Both the position numbers and the translations under genes were made by a program. Positions 15,801-31,600 of a stretch of DNA of 64,000 nucleotides are shown here, in pieces. This DNA comes from Bathymodiolus brooksi (taxonomy: Eukaryota; Mollusca; Bivalvia; Mytilida; Modiolidae), in NCBI GenBank assembly GCA_963680875.1, contig OY804583.1, forward strand, positions 33,345,331 through 33,409,330. Direction: 5' to 3'. Positions within the stretch are counted from its first letter, which is position 1; each line of letters begins with the position of its first letter. Below the pieces are notes generated by a model that saw only the letters and a program-made list of their open reading frames with translations, was not told where the DNA came from and made no database searches.

Positions 15801-17462
15801 GAGGGGCTGTTAACATAAACTACTGGTGGACACCGTGTGTTTAAAACTGTGAGAGGGACTGTTAACATAAACTACTGGTGGACACCTTATGTTTAAAACT
15901 GTGAGAGGAGCTGTTAACATAACCTACTCAAGGATACCTTATGCTTAAAACTTTGAGAGGGGCTGTTAACATAAACTACTGATGGACATCTTATGTATAA
16001 AACTGTGAAAGTGGCTGAGAACATAAACAACTGATGGACACCTTATGCTTACAGCTGTGAAAGGGGCTGTTCACATAAACTATTGATGTACATCTTATGT
16101 CTAAAACTGTGAGAGGGGCTGAGAACATAAACTACTGCAGGACACCTTATGTTTAAAATGAAGAAAAGGCCTGTTAACATAAACTACTGGTGGACACCTT
16201 ATTTTGAAAACTGTGAGAGGAGCTGTTAACATAAACTACTGATGGACACCTAATGTTTAAAACTGTGAGAGGAACTGTTAACATAAACTACTGATGGACA
16301 CCTTATGTTTAAAACTGTGAGAGGAGCTGTTAACATAAACTACTGGTGGACACCTTATGTTTAAAACTGTGAGAGGAGCTGTTAACATAACCTACTCAAG
16401 GATACCTTATGCTTAAAACTTTGAGAGGGGCTGTTAACATAAACTACTGATGGACATCTTATGTTTAAAACTGTGAAAGTGGCTGAGAACATAAACAACT
16501 GATGGACACCTTATGCTTACAGCTGTGAAAGGGGCTGTTCACATAAACTATTGATGTACATCTTATGTCTAAAACTGTGAGAGGGGCTGAGAACATAAAC
16601 TACTGCAGGACACCTTATGTTTAAAATGAAGAAAAGGCCTGTTAACATAAACTACTGGTGGACACCTTATTTTGAAAACTGTGAGAGGAGCTGTTAACAT
16701 AAACTACTGATGGACACCTAATGTTTAAAACTGTGAGAGGGACTGTTAACATAAACTACTGATGGACACCTTATGTTTAAAACTGTGAGAGGAGCTGTTA
16801 ACATAAACTACTGATGGACACCTTATGTTTAAAACTGTGAGAGGAGCTGTTAACATAACCTACTCAAGGATATCTTATGCTTAAAACTTGGAGAGGGGCT
16901 GTCAACATAAACTACTGATGGACACCTTATGTTTAAAACTGTGAGAGGGGCTGTTAACATAAACTACTGAAGGGCACCTTATGCTTAAAACTGTGAGAGG
17001 GGCTGTTAACATAAACTACTGATGGACACCTTATGCTTAAAACTGTGAGAGGGGCTGCTAACATAAACTACTGATGGACACCTTATGTTTAAAACTGTGA
17101 AAATGGCTGTTAACATAAACAACTGATGGACACCGTGTGCTTAAAACTGTGATAGGGGCTGTTAACATAAACTATTGATGGACACCTTATGTTTAAAACT
17201 TTTAGAGGGGCCGGTAACATAAACTACAGGTGGATATCTTATGCTTAAAACTGTGAGAGATGTTAACATAAATTGCTGGTGGATATCTTATGTTTAAAAC
17301 TGTGAGAGGGGCTGTTAACATAAACTACAGGTGGATATCTTATGCTTAAAACTGTGAGTGGCTGTTAACATAAACTACAGGTGGATATCTTATGTTTAAA
17401 ACTGTGAGAGGAGATGTTAACATAAATTGCTGGTGGATACCTTATGTTTAAAACTGTGATGG
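3785..17462. repeat. Four consecutive satellite cassettes of 4252, 2328, 2846 and 4252 bp
   Basis: A cassette beginning GGGGCTGCTAACATAAACAA recurs near 3785, 8037, 10365 and 13211. A second marker, a shortened monomer reading GTGAGAGATGTTAAC, occurs at 7831, 10159, 13005 and 17257 with spacings 2328, 2846 and 4252. A third marker at 5028, 9280, 12126 and 14454 gives 4252, 2846 and 2328. All agree with four cassettes, the first and last being long. The long ones contain an extra module (6470-7800 and 15896-17226) with the diverged monomers CCTACTCAAGGATA and GCTTACAGCTGTGAAAGG. The first and fourth cassettes correspond base for base at an offset of 9426 bp over several kilobases. Confidence 0.85.
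10621..11656. repeat. 518-bp tandem duplication inside the third cassette
   Basis: The segment starting ATAGGGGCTGTTAACATAAA at 10621 restarts at 11139, 518 bp later. The two copies run through the same ten-monomer order. This single event accounts for the length difference between the 2846-bp and 2328-bp cassettes. Confidence 0.8.
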
Positions 17463-20400
17463 GGGTTGTTAACATAAACTACAGGTGGATATCTTATGCT
17501 TAAAACTGTGAGAGGGGCTGTTAACATAAACTACAGGTGGATATCTTATGCTTAAATCTGTGAGAGTGGCTGTTAACATAAACTACAGGTGGACATTATA
17601 TGTTTAAAACTGTGAGAGGGGTTGTTAACATAAACTACTGATATACACCTTATGGTTAAAACTGTGAGAGGGGCTGTTAACAATTTACTGATGGACACCT
17701 TATGTTTTAAACTGTAATAGCGGCTGTTAACATAAACTACTGATGGACACCTTATGTTTTAAACTGTAATAGCGGCTGTTAACATAAACTACTGATGGAC
17801 ACCTTATGTTTTAAGCTGTAATAGCGGCTGTTAACAAACTACTGAAGGACACCTTATTCTTAACACTGTGAAAATGGCTGTTAACATAAACAACTGATGG
17901 ACACCGTGTGCTTTAAACTGTGATGGGGGTTGTTAACATAAACTATTGATGGACACCTTATGCTTAAAACTGTGAGAGTGGCTGTTAACATAAACTACAG
18001 GTGGATATCTTATGCTTAAAACTGTGAGAGGAGATGTTAACATAAATTGCTGGTGGATACCTTATGCTTAAAACTGTGAGAGTGGCTGTTAACATAAACT
18101 ACAGGTGAATATCTTATGTTTAAAACTGTGAGAGGAGATGTTAACATAAATTGCTGGTGGATACCTTATGTTTAAAACTGTGAGCGGGGCTGCTAACATA
18201 AACAACTGAAGGACACCTTATGCTTAAAACTGTGAGAGGGGCTGTTAACATAAACTACTGATGGACACCTTATGTTTAAAACTGTGAGAGGGGCTGTTAA
18301 CATAAACTACTGAAGGGCACCTTATGCTTAAAACTGTGAGAGGGGCTGTTAACATAAACTACTGATGGACACCTTATGCTTAAAACTGTGAAAATGGCTG
18401 TTAACATAAACAACTGATGGACACCGTGTGCTTAAAACTGTGATAGGGGCTGTTAACATAAACTATTGATGGACACCTTATGTTTAAAACTTTTAGAGGG
18501 GCCGGTAACATAAACTACAGGTGGATATCTTATGCTTAAAACTGTGAGAGGAGATGTTAACATAAATTGCTGGTGGATATCTTATCTTTAAAACTGTGAG
18601 AGGGGCTGTTAACATAAACTACAGGTGGATATCTTATGCTTAAAACTGTGACAGTGGCTGTTAACATAAACTACAGGTGGATATCTTATGCTTAAAACTG
18701 TGAGAGGAGATGTTAACATAAATTGCTGGTGGATACCTTATGCTTAAAACTGTGAGAGTGGCTGTTAACATAAACTACAGGTGAATATCTTATGTTTAAA
18801 ACTGTGAGAGGAGATGTTAACATAAATTGCTGGTGGATACCTTATGTTTAAAACTGTGAGCGGGGCTGCTAACATAAACAACTGAAGGACACCTTATGCT
18901 TAAAACTGTGAGAGGGGCTGTTAACATAAACTACTGATGGACACCTTATGTTTAAAACTGTGAGAGGGGCTGTTAACATAAACTACTGAAGGGCACCTTA
19001 TGCTTAAAACTGTGAGAGGGGCTGTTAACATAAACTACTGATGGACACCTTATGCTTAAAACTGTGAAAATGGCTGTTAACATAAACAACTGATGGACAC
19101 CGTGTGCTTAAAACTGTGATAGGGGCTGTTAACATAAACTATTGATGGACACCTTATGTTTAAAACTTTTAGAGGGGCCGGTAACATAAACTACAGGTGG
19201 ATATCTTATGCTTAAAACTGTGAGAGGAGATGTTAACATAAATTGCTGGTGGATATCTTATCTTTAAAACTGTGAGAGGGGCTGTTAACATAAACTACAG
19301 GTGGATATCTTATGCTTAAAACTGTGACAGTGGCTGTTAACATAAACTACAGGTGGATATCTTATGTTTAAAACTGTGAGAGGAGATGTTAACATAAATT
19401 GCTGGTGGATACCTTATGTTTAAAACTGTGAGAGGGGCTGTTAACATAAACTACAGGTGGATATCTTATGCTTAAAACTGTGAGAGGGCTGTTAAGATAA
19501 ACTACAGGTGGATATCTTATGCTTAAAACTGTGAGAGGGGCTGCTAACATAAACTACTGAAGGACACCTTATGTTTAAAACTGTGAAAATGGCTGTTAAC
19601 ATAAAAACTGATGGACACCGTGTGCTTAAAACTGTGATAGGGGCTGTTAACATAAACTATTGATGGACACCTTATGTTTAAAACTTTTAGAGGGGCCATT
19701 AACATAAACTACAGGTGGATATCTTATGCTTAAAACTGTGAGAGAAGATGTTAACATAAACTGCTGGTGGATACCTTATGTTTAAAATTGTGATGGGGGT
19801 TGTTAACATAAACTACAGGTGGATATCTTATGCTTAAAACTGTGAGAGGGGCTGTTAACATAAACTACAGGTGGATATCTTATGCTTAAAACTGTGAGAA
19901 TGGCTGTTAACATAAACTACAGGTGGACATTATATGTTTAAAACTGTGAGAGGGGCTGTTAACATAAACTACTGATATACACCTTATGGTTAAAACTGTG
20001 AGAGGGGCTGTTAACAAATTACTGATGGACACCTTATGTTTTAAACTGTAATAGTGACTGTTAACATAAACTACTGATGGACACCTTATGTTTTAAACTG
20101 TAATAGCGGCTGTTAACAAACTACTGAAGGACACCTTATGCTTAACACTGTGAAAATGGCTGTTAACATAAACGACTGATGGACACCGTGTGCTTTAAAC
20201 TGTGATGGGGGTTGTTAACATAAACTATTGATGGATACCTTATGTTTAAAACTGTGAGAGTGGCTGTTAACATAAACTACAGGTGGATATCTTATGCTTA
20301 AAACTGTGAGAGGAGATGTTAACATAAATTGCTGATGGATACCTTATGCTTAAAACTGTGAGAGTGGCTGTTAACATAAACTACAGGTGGATATCTTATG

Positions 20401-22659
20401 CTTAAAACTGTGAGAGGAGATGTTAACATAAATTGCTGGTGGATACCTTATGTTTAAAACTGTGAGCGGGGCTGCTAACATAAACAACTGAAGGACACCT
20501 TATGCTTAAAACTGTGAGAGGGGCTGTTAACATAAACTACTGATGGACACCTTATGTTTAAAACTGTGAGAGGGGCTGTTAACATAAACTACTGAAGGGC
20601 ACCTTATGCTTAAAACTGTGAGAGGGGCTGTTAACATAAACTACTGTTGGACACCTTATGCTTAAAACTGTGAGAGGGGCTGCTAACATAAACTACTGAA
20701 GGACACCTTATGTTTAAAACTGTGAAAATGGCTGTTAACATAAACAACTGATGACACCTTATGCTTAAAACTGTGAGAGGGGCTGTTAACATACACTATT
20801 GATGGACACCTTATGTTTAAAACTTGTAGAGGGGCCGGTAACATAAACTACAGGTGGATATCTTATGCTTAAAACTGTGAGAGGAGATGTTAACATAAAT
20901 TGCTGGTGGATATCTTATTTTTAAAACTGTGAGAGGGGCTGTTAACATAAACTACAGGTGGATATCTTATGCTTAAAACTGTGACAGTGGCTGTTAACAT
21001 AAACTACAGGTGGATATCTTATGTTTAAAACTGTGAGAGGAGATGATAACATAAATTGCTGGTGGATACCTTATGCTTAAAACTGTGAGCGGGGCTGCTA
21101 ACATAAACAACTGAAGGACACCTTATGCTTAAAACTGTGAGAGGGGCTGTTAACATAAACTACTGATGGACACCTTATGTTTAAAACTGTGAGAGGGGCT
21201 GTAAACACAAACTACAGGTGGATATCTTATTCTTAAAACTGTGAGAGGGCTGTTAACATAAACTACAGGTGAATATCTTATGTTTAAAACTGTGAGAGGA
21301 GATGTTAACATAAATTGCTGGTGGATACCTTATGCTTAAAACTGTGAGCGGGGCTGCTAACATAAACAACTGAAGGACACCTTATGCTTAAAACTGTGAG
21401 AGGGGCTGTTAACATAAACTACTGATGGACACCTTATGTTTAAAACTGTGAGAGGGGCTGTTAACATAAACTACTGAAGGGCACCTTATGCTTAAAACTG
21501 TGAGAGGGGCTGTTAACATAAACTACTGATGGACACCTTATGCTTAAAACTGTGAGAGGGGCTGCTAACATAAACTACTGAAGGACACCTTATGCTTAAA
21601 ACTGTGAAAATGGCTGTTAACATAAACAACTGATGGACACCGTGTGCTTAAAACTGTGATAGGGGCTGTTAACATAAACTATTGATGGACACCTTATGTT
21701 TAAAATTTTTAGAGGGGCCATTAACATAAACTACAGGTGGATATCTTATGCTTAAAACTGTGAGAGAAGATGTTAACATAAACTGCTGGTGGATACCTTA
21801 TGTTTAAAACTGTAATGGGGGTTGTTAACATAAACTACAGGTGGATATATTATGCTTAAAACTGTGAGAGGGGCTGTTAACATAAACTACAGGTGGATAT
21901 CTTATGCTTAAATCTGTGAGAGTGGCTGTTAACATAAACTACAGGTGGACATTATATGTTTAAAACTGTGAGAGGGGCTGTTAACATAAACTACTGATAT
22001 ACACCTTATGGTTAAAACTGTGAGAGGGGCTGTTAACAAATTACTGATGGACACCTTATGTTTTAAACTGTAATAGCAGCTGTTAACATAAACTACTGAT
22101 GGACACCTTATGTTTTAAACTGTAATAGCGGCTGTTAACATAAACTACTGATGGACACCTTATGTTTTAAACTGTAATAGCGGCTGTTAACAAACTACTG
22201 AAGGACACCTTATGCTTAACACTGTGAAAATGGCTGTTAACATAAACAACTGATGGACACCGTGTGCTTTAAACTGTGATGGGGGTTGTTAACATAAACT
22301 ATTGATGGACACCTCATGCTTAAAACTGTGAGAGTGGCTGTTAACATAAACTACAGGTGGATATCTTATGCTTAAAACTGTGAGAGGAGATGTTAACATA
22401 AATTGCTGGTGGATACCTTATGCTTAAAACTGTGAGAGTGGCTGTTAACATAAACTACAGGTGGATATCTTATGCTTAAAACTGGGGAGAGGAGATGTTA
22501 ACATAAATTGCTGGTGGATACCTTATGTTTAAAACTGTGAGCGGGGCTGCTAACATAAACAACTGAAGGACACCTTATGCTTAAAACTGTGAGAGGGGCT
22601 GTTAACATAAACTACTGATGGACACCTTATGTTTAAAATTGTGAGAGGGGCTGTTAACA

Positions 22660-25600
22660 TAAACTGCTGGTGGATACCTTATGTTTAAAACTGTGATGGG
22701 GGTTGTTAACATAAACTACAGGTGGATATCTTATGCTTAAAACTGTGAGAGGGGCTGTTAACATAAACAACAGGTGGATATCTTATGCTTAAAACTGTGA
22801 GAGTGGCTGTTAACATAAACTACAGGTGGACATTATATGTTTAAAACTGTGAGAGGGGCTGTTAACATAAACTACTGATATACACCTTATGGTTAAAACT
22901 GTGAGAGGGGCTGTTAACAAATTAGTGATGGACACCTTAGTTTTTAAACTGTAATAGCGGCTGTTAGCATAAACTACTGATGGACACCTTATGTTTTAAA
23001 ATGTAATAGCGACTGTTAACATAAACTACTGATGGACACCTTATGTTTTAAACTGTAATAGCGGCTGTTAACAAACTACTGAAGAACACCTTATGCTTAA
23101 CACTGTGAAATGGCTGTTAACATAAAAAACTGATGGACACCGTGTGCTTTAAACTGTGATGGGGGTGGTTAACATAAACTATTGATGGACACTTTATGTT
23201 TAAAACTGTGAGAGTGGCTGTTAACATAAACTGCAGGTGGATATCTTATGCTTAAAACTGTGAGAGGAGATGTTAACATAAATTGCTGGTGGATACCTTA
23301 TGCTTAAAACTGTGAGAGTGGCTGTTAACATAAACTACAGGTGGATATCTTATGCTTAAAACTGTTAGAAGAGATGTTAACATAAATTGCTGGTGGATAT
23401 CTTATGTTTAAAACTGTGAGAGGGGCTGTTAACATAAACTACTGATGAACACCTTATGCTTAAAACTGTGAGAGGGGCTGTTAACATAAACTACTGATGA
23501 ACACCTTATGCTTAAAACTGTGAGAGGGGCTGTTAACATAAACTACTGATGAACACCTTATGCTTAAAACTGTGAGAGGGGCTGTTAACATAAACTACTG
23601 ATGAACACCTTATGCTTAAAACTGTGAGAGGGGCTGTTAACATAAACAACTGAAGGACACCTTATGCTTAAAACTGTGAGAGGGGCTGTTAACATAAACT
23701 ACTGATGAACACCTTATGCTTAAAACTGTGAGAGGGGCTGTTAACATAAACTACTGAAGGGCACCTTATGCTTAAACCTGTGAGAGGGGCTGTTAACATA
23801 AACTACTGAAGGACACCTTATGTTTAAAACTGTGAAAATGGCTGTTAACATAAACAACTGATGGACACCGTGTGCTTAAAACTGTGATATGGGCTGTTAA
23901 CATAAACTATTGATGGACACCTTATGTTTAAAACTTTTAGAGGGGCCATTAACATAAACTACAGGTGGATATCTTATGCTTAAAACTGTGAGAGAAGATG
24001 TTAACATAAACTGCTGGTGGATACCTTATGTTTAAAACTGTGATGGGGGTTGTTAACATAAACTACAGGTGGATATCTTATGCTTAAAACTGTGAGAGGG
24101 GCTGTTAACATAAACTACAGGTGGATATCTTATGCTTAAAACTGTGAGAGTGGCTGTTAACATAAACTACAGGTGGACATTATATGTTTAAAACTGTGAG
24201 AGGGGCTGTTAACATAAACTACTGATATACACCTTATGGTTAAAACTGTGAGAGGGGCTGTTAACAAATTACTGATGGACACCTTATGTTTTAAACTGTA
24301 ATAGCGGCTGTTAGCATAAACTACTGATGGACACCTTATGTTTTAAACTGTAATAGCGGCTGTTAACATAAACTACTGATGGACACCTTATGTTTTAAAC
24401 TGTAATAGCGGCTGTTAACAAACTACTGAAGGACACCTTATGCTTAACACTGTGAAAATGGCTGTTAACATAAACAACTGATGAACACCGTGTGCTTTAA
24501 ACTGTGATGGGGGTTGTTAACATAAACTATTGATGGACACCTTATGTTTAAAACTGTGAGAGTGGCTGTTAACATAAACTACAGGTGGATATTTTATGCT
24601 TAAAACTGTGAGAGGAGATGTTAACATAAATTGCTGGTGGATACCTTATGCTTAAAACTGTGAGAGTGGCTGTTAACATAAACTACAGGTGGATATCTTA
24701 TGCTTAAAACTGTTAGAAGAGATGTTAACATAAATTGCTGGTGGATATCTTATGTTTAAAACTGTGAGAGGGGCTGTTAACATAAACAACTGAAGGACAC
24801 CTTATGCTTAAAACTGTGAGAGGGGCTGTTAACATAAACAACTGAAGGACACCTTATGCTTAAAACTGTGAGAGGGGCTGTTAACATAAACTACTGATGG
24901 ACACCTTATGCTTAAAACTGTGAGAGGGGCTGTTAACATAAACTACTAAAGGGCACCTTATGCTTAAACCTGTGAGAGGGGCTGTTAACATAAACTACTG
25001 ATGGTCCCTTATGCTTAAAACTGTGAGAGGGGCTGCTAACATAAACTACTGAAGGACACCTTATGTTTAAAACTGTGAAATGGCTGTTAACATAAACAAC
25101 TGATGGACACCGTGTGCTTAAAACTGTGATAGGGGCTGTTAACATAAACTATTGATAGACACCTTATGTTTAAAACTTTTAGAGGGGCCGGTAACATAAA
25201 CTACAGGTGGATATCTTATGCTTAAAATTGTAAGAGGAGATGTTAACATAAATTGCTGGTGGATATCTTATGTTTAAAACTGTGAGAGGGGCTGTTAACA
25301 TAAACTACAGGTGGATATATTATGCTTAAAACTGTGAGAGTGGCTGTTAACATAAACTACAGGTGGATATCTTATGCTTAAAACTGTGAGAGTGGCTGTG
25401 AACATAAACTACTGATGGACACCTTATGCTTACAGCTGTGAAAGGGGCTGTTCACATAAACTATTGATGTACATCTTATGTCTAAAACTGTGAGAGGGGC
25501 TGAGAACATAAACTACTGCAGGACACCTTATGTTTAAAATGAGGAAAAGGCCTGTTAACATAAACTACTGGTGGACACCTTATTTTGAAAACTGTGAGAG

Positions 25601-28600
25601 GAACTGTTAACATAAACTACTGATGGACACCTAATGTTTAAAACTGTGAGAGGGGCTGTTAACATAAACTACTGATGAACACCGTGTGCTTAAAACTGTG
25701 ATAGGGGCTGTTAACATAAACTATTGATGGACACCTTATGTTTAAAACTTTTAGAGGGCCCATTAACATAAACTACAGGTGGATATCTTATGCTTAAAAC
25801 TGTGAGAGAAGATGTTAACATAAACTGCTGGTGGATACCTTATGTTTAAAACTGTGATGGGGGTTGTTAACATAAACTACAGGTGGATATCTTATGCTTA
25901 AAACTGTGAGAGGGGCTGTTAACATAAACTACAAGTGGATATCTTATGCTTAAAACTGTGAGAGTGGCTGTTAACATAAACTACAGGTGGACATTATATG
26001 TTTAAAACTGTGAGAGGGGCTGTTAACATAAACTACTGATATACACCTTATGGTTAAAACTGTGAGAGGGGCTGTTAACAAACTACTGATGGACACCTTA
26101 TGCTTTAAACTGTAATAGCGGCTGTTAGCATAAACTACTGATGGACACCTTATGTTTTAAACTGTAATAGCGGCTGTTAACATAAACTACTGATGGACAC
26201 CTTATGTTTTAAACTGTAATATCGGCTGTTAACAAACTACTGAAGGACACCTTATGCTTAACACTGTGAAAATGGCTGTTAACATAAACAACTGATGGAC
26301 ACCGTGTGCTTTAAACTGTGATGGGGGTTGTTAACATAAACTATTGATGGACACCTTATGTTTAAAACTGTGAGAGTGGCTGTTAACATAAACAACAGGT
26401 GGATATCTTATGCTTAAAACTGTGAAAGGAGATGTTAACATAAATTGCTGGTGGATATCTTATGTTTAAAACTGTGAGCGGGGCTGTTAACATAAACAAC
26501 TGAAGGACACCTTATGCTTAAAACTGTGAGAGGGGCTGTTAACATAAACTACTGATGGACACCTTATGCTTAAAACTGTGAGAGGGGCTGTTAACATAAA
26601 CTACTGAAGGGAACCTTATGCTTAAACCTGTGAGAGGGGCTGTTAACATAAACTTCTGATGGACACCTTATGCTTAAAACTGTGAGAGGGGCTGCTAACA
26701 TAAACTACTGAAGGACACCTTATGTTTAAAACTGTGAAATGGCTGTTAACATAAACAACTGATGGACACCGTGTGCTTAAAACTGTGATAGGGGCTGTTA
26801 ACAAACTATTGATGGACATCTTATGTTTAAAACTTTTAGACGGGCCGGTAACATAAACTACAGGTGGATATCTTATGCTTAAAACTGTAAGAGGAGATGT
26901 TAACATAAATTGCTGGTGGATATCTTATGTTTAAAACTGTGAGAGGGGCTGTTAACATAACCTACTCAAGGATATCTTATGCTTAAAACTTGGAGAGGGG
27001 CTGTCAACATAAACTACTGATGTACACCTTATGTTTAAACCTGTGAAAGAGGCTGTTAACATACACTACTGATGTACACCTTATGCTTAAAACTGTGAGA
27101 GGGGCTTTGATGGACACCTCTGATTAAAACTGTCAGAGGGACTGTTAACATAAACTACTGGTGGACACCTTATGTTTAAAACTGTGAGAGGGGCTGTTAA
27201 CATAACCTACTCAAGGATATCTTATGCTTAAAACTTGGAGAGAGGCTGTCAACATAAACTACTAATGTACACCTTATGTTTTAAACTGTAATAGCAGCTG
27301 TTAGCATAAACTACTGATGGACACCTTATGTTTTAAACTGTAATAGCGGCTGTTAACAATCTACTGAAGGACACCTTATGCCTAACACTCTGAAAATGGC
27401 TGTTAACATAAACAACTGATGGACACCGTATGCTTTAAACTGTGATGGGGGTTGTTAACATAAACTATTGATGGACACCTTATGTTTAAAACTGTGAGAG
27501 TGGCTGTTAACATAAACTACAGGTGGATATCTTATGCTTAAAACTGTGAGAGGAGAGGTTAACATAAATTGCTGGTGGATACCTTATGCTTAAAACTGTG
27601 AGAGGGGCTGTTAACATAAACTACAGGTGGATATCTTATGCTTAAAACTGTGAGAGGGCTGTTAAGATAAACTACAGGTGGACACCTTATGTTTAAAACT
27701 GTGAAAATGGCTGTTAACATAAACAACTGATGGACACCGTGTGCTTAAAACTGTGATAGGGGCTGTTAACATAAACTATTGATGGACACCTTATGTTTAA
27801 AATTTTTAGAGGGGCCATTAACATAAACTACAGGTGGATATCTTATGCTTAAAACTGTGAGAGAAGATGTTAACATAAACTGCTGGTGGATACCTTATGT
27901 TTAAAACTGTAATGGGGGTTGTTAACATAAACTACAGGTGGATATATTATGCTTAAAACTGTGAGAGGGGCTGTTAACATAAACTACAGGTGGATATCTT
28001 ATGCTTAAATCTGTAAGAGTGGCTGTTAACATAAACTACAGGTGGACATTATATGTTTAAAACTGTGAGAGGGGCTGTTAACATAAACTACTGATATACA
28101 CCTTATGGTTAAAACTGTGAGAGGGGCTGTTAACAAATTACTGATGGACACCTTATGTTTTAAACTGTAATAGCAGCTGTTAACATAAACTACTGATGGA
28201 CACCTTATGTTTTAAACTGTAATAGCGGCTGTTAACATAAACTACTGATGGACACCTTATGTTTTAAACTGTAATAGCGGCTGTTAACAAACTACTGAAG
28301 GACACCTTATGCTTAACACTGTGAAAATGGCTGTTAACATAAACAACTGATGGACACCGTGTGCTTTAAACTGTGATGGGGGTTGTTAACATAAACTATT
28401 GATGGACACCTCATGCTTAAAACTGTGAGAGTGGCTGTTAACATAAACTACAGGTGGATATCTTATGCTTAAAACTGTGAGAGGAGATGTTAACATAAAT
28501 TGCTGGTGGATACCTTATGCTTAAAACTGTGAGAGTGGCTGTTAACATAAACTACAGGTGGATATCTTATGCTTAAAACTGTGAGAGGAGATGTTAACAT

Positions 28601-31600
28601 AAATTGCTGGTGGATACCTTATGTTTAAAACTGTGAGCGGGGCTGCTAACATAAACAACTGAAGGACACCTTATGCTTAAAACTGTGAGAGGGGCTGTTA
28701 ACATAAACTACTGATGGACACCTTATGTTTAAAATTGTGAGAGGGGCTGTTAACATAAACTACTGAAGGGCACCTTATGCTTAAAACTGTGAGAGGGGCT
28801 GTTAACATAAACTACTGATGGACACCTTATGCTTAAAACTGTGAGAGGGGCTGCTAACATAAACTACTGAAGGACACCTTATGCTTAAAACTGTGAAAAT
28901 GGCTGTTAACATAAACAACTGATGGACACCGTGTGCTTAAAACTGTGATAGGGGCTGTTAACATAAACTATTGATGGACACCTTATGTTTAAAACTTTTA
29001 GAGGGGTCGGTAACATAAACTACAGGTGGATATCTTATGAATAAAACTGTGAGAGGAGATGTTAACATAAATTGCTGGTGGATATCTTATGTTTAAAACT
29101 GTGAGAGGCGCTGTTAACATAAACTACAGGTGGATATCTTATGCTTAAAACTGTGACAGTGGCTGTTAACATAAACTACAGGTGGATATCTTATGCTTAA
29201 AACTGTGAGAGGAGATGTTAAGATAAATTGCTGGTGGATACCTTATGCTTAAAACTGTGAGAGGGGCTGTTAACATAAACTACAGGTGGATATCTTATGC
29301 CTAAAACTGTGAGAGGGCTGTTAAGATAAACTACAGGTGGATATCTTATGTTTAAAACTGTGAGAGGGGCTGCTAACATAAACTACTGAAGGACACCTTA
29401 TGTTTAAAACTGTGAAAATGGCTGTTAACATAAACAACTGATGGACACCATGTGCTTAAAACTGTGATAGGGGCTGTTAACATAAACTATTGATGGACAC
29501 CTTATGTTTAAATCTTTTAGAGGGACCATTAACATAAACTACAGGTGGATATCTTATGCTTAAAACTGTGAGAGAAGATGTTAACATAAACTGCTGGTGG
29601 ATACCTTATGTTTAAAACTGTGATGGGGGTTGTTAACATAAACTACAGGTGGATATCTTATGCTTAAAACTGTGAGAGGGGCTGTTAACATAAACTACAG
29701 GTGGATATCTTATGCTTAAAACTGTGAGAGTGGCTGTTAACATAAACTACAGGTGGACATTATATGTTTAAAACTGTGAGAGGGGCTGTTAACATAAACT
29801 ACTGATATACACCTTATGGTTAAAACTGTGAGAGGGGCTGTTAACAAATTACTGATGGACACCTTATGTTTTAAACTGTAATAGCGGCTGTTAGCATAAA
29901 CTACTGATGGACACCTTATGTTTTAAAATGTAATAGCGACTGCTAACATAAACTACTGATGGACACCTTATGTTTTAAACTGTAATAGCGGCTGTTAACA
30001 AACTACTGAAGAACACCTTATGCTTAACACTGTGAAATGGCTGTTAACATAAAAAACTGATGGACACCGTGTGCTTTAAACTGTGATGGGGGTGGTTAAC
30101 ATAAACTATTGATGGACACTTTATGTTTAAAACTGTGAGAGTGGCTGTTAACATAAACTGCAGGTGGATATCTTATGCTTAAAACTGTGAGAGGAGATGT
30201 TAACATAAATTGCTGGTGGATACCTTATGCTTAAAACTGTGAGAGTGGCTGTTAACATAAACTACAGGTGGATATCTTATGCTTAAAACTGTTAGAAGAG
30301 ATGTTAACATAAATTGCTGGTGGATATCTTATGTTTAAAACTGTGAGAGGGGCTGTTAACATAAACTACTGATGAACACCTTATGCTTAAAACTGTGAGA
30401 GGGGCTGTTAACATAAACTACTGATGAACACCTTATGCTTAAAACTGTGAGAGGGGCTGTTAACATAAACTACTGATGAACACCTTATGCTTAAAACTGT
30501 GAGAGGGGCTGTTAACATAAACTACTGATGAACACCTTATGCTTAAAACTGTGAGAGGGGCTGTTAACATAAACAACTGAAGGACACCTTATGCTTAAAA
30601 CTGTGAGAGGGGCTGTTAACATAAACTACTGATGAACACCTTATGCTTAAAACTGTGAGAGGGGCTGTTAACATAAACTACTGAAGGGCACCTTATGCTT
30701 AAACCTGTGAGAGGGGCTGTTAACATAAACTACTGAAGGACACCTTATGTTTAAAACTGTGAAAATGGCTGTTAACATAAACAACTGATGGACACCGTGT
30801 GCTTAAAACTGTGATAGGGGCTGTTAACATAAACTATTGATGGACACCTTATGTTTAAAACTTTTAGAGGGGCCATTAACATAAACTACAGGTGGATATC
30901 TTATGCTTAAAACTGTGAGAGAAGATGTTAACATAAACTGCTGGTGGATACCTTAGGTTTAAAACTGTGATGGGGGTTGTTAACATAAACTACAGGTGGA
31001 TATCTTATGCTTAAAACTGTGAGAGGGGCTGTTAACATAAACTACAGGTGGATATCTTATGCTTAAAACTGTGAGAGTGGCTGTTAAGATAAACTACAGG
31101 TGGACATTATATGTTTAAAACTGTGAGAGGGGCTGTTAACATAAACTACTGATATACACCTTGTGGTTAAAACTGTGAGAGGGGCTGTTAACAAATTACT
31201 GATGGACACCTTATGTTTTAAACTGTAATAGCGGCTGTTAGCATAAACTACTGATGGCCACCATATGTTTTAAACTGTAATAGCGGCTGTTAACATAAAC
31301 TACTGATGGACACCTTATGTTTTAAACTGTAATAGCGGCTGTTAACAAACTACTGAAGGACACCTTATGCTTAACACTGTGAAAATGGCTGTTAACATAA
31401 ACAACTGATGGACACCGTGTGCTTTAAACTGTGATGGGGGTTGTTAACATAAACTATTGATGGACACCTTATGTTTAAAACTGTGAGAGTGGCTGTTAAC
31501 ATAAACTACAGGTGGATATTTTATGCTTAAAACTGTGAGAGGAGATGTTAACATAAATTGCTGGTGGATACCTTATGCTTAAAACTGTGAGAGTGGCTGT

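Noticed and set aside
24933..26906. Minus-strand open frames of 70 and 87 codons within the satellite
   Set aside because: They arise where stop-containing monomers happen to be mutated; the 52-bp period shifts the frame at every monomer.
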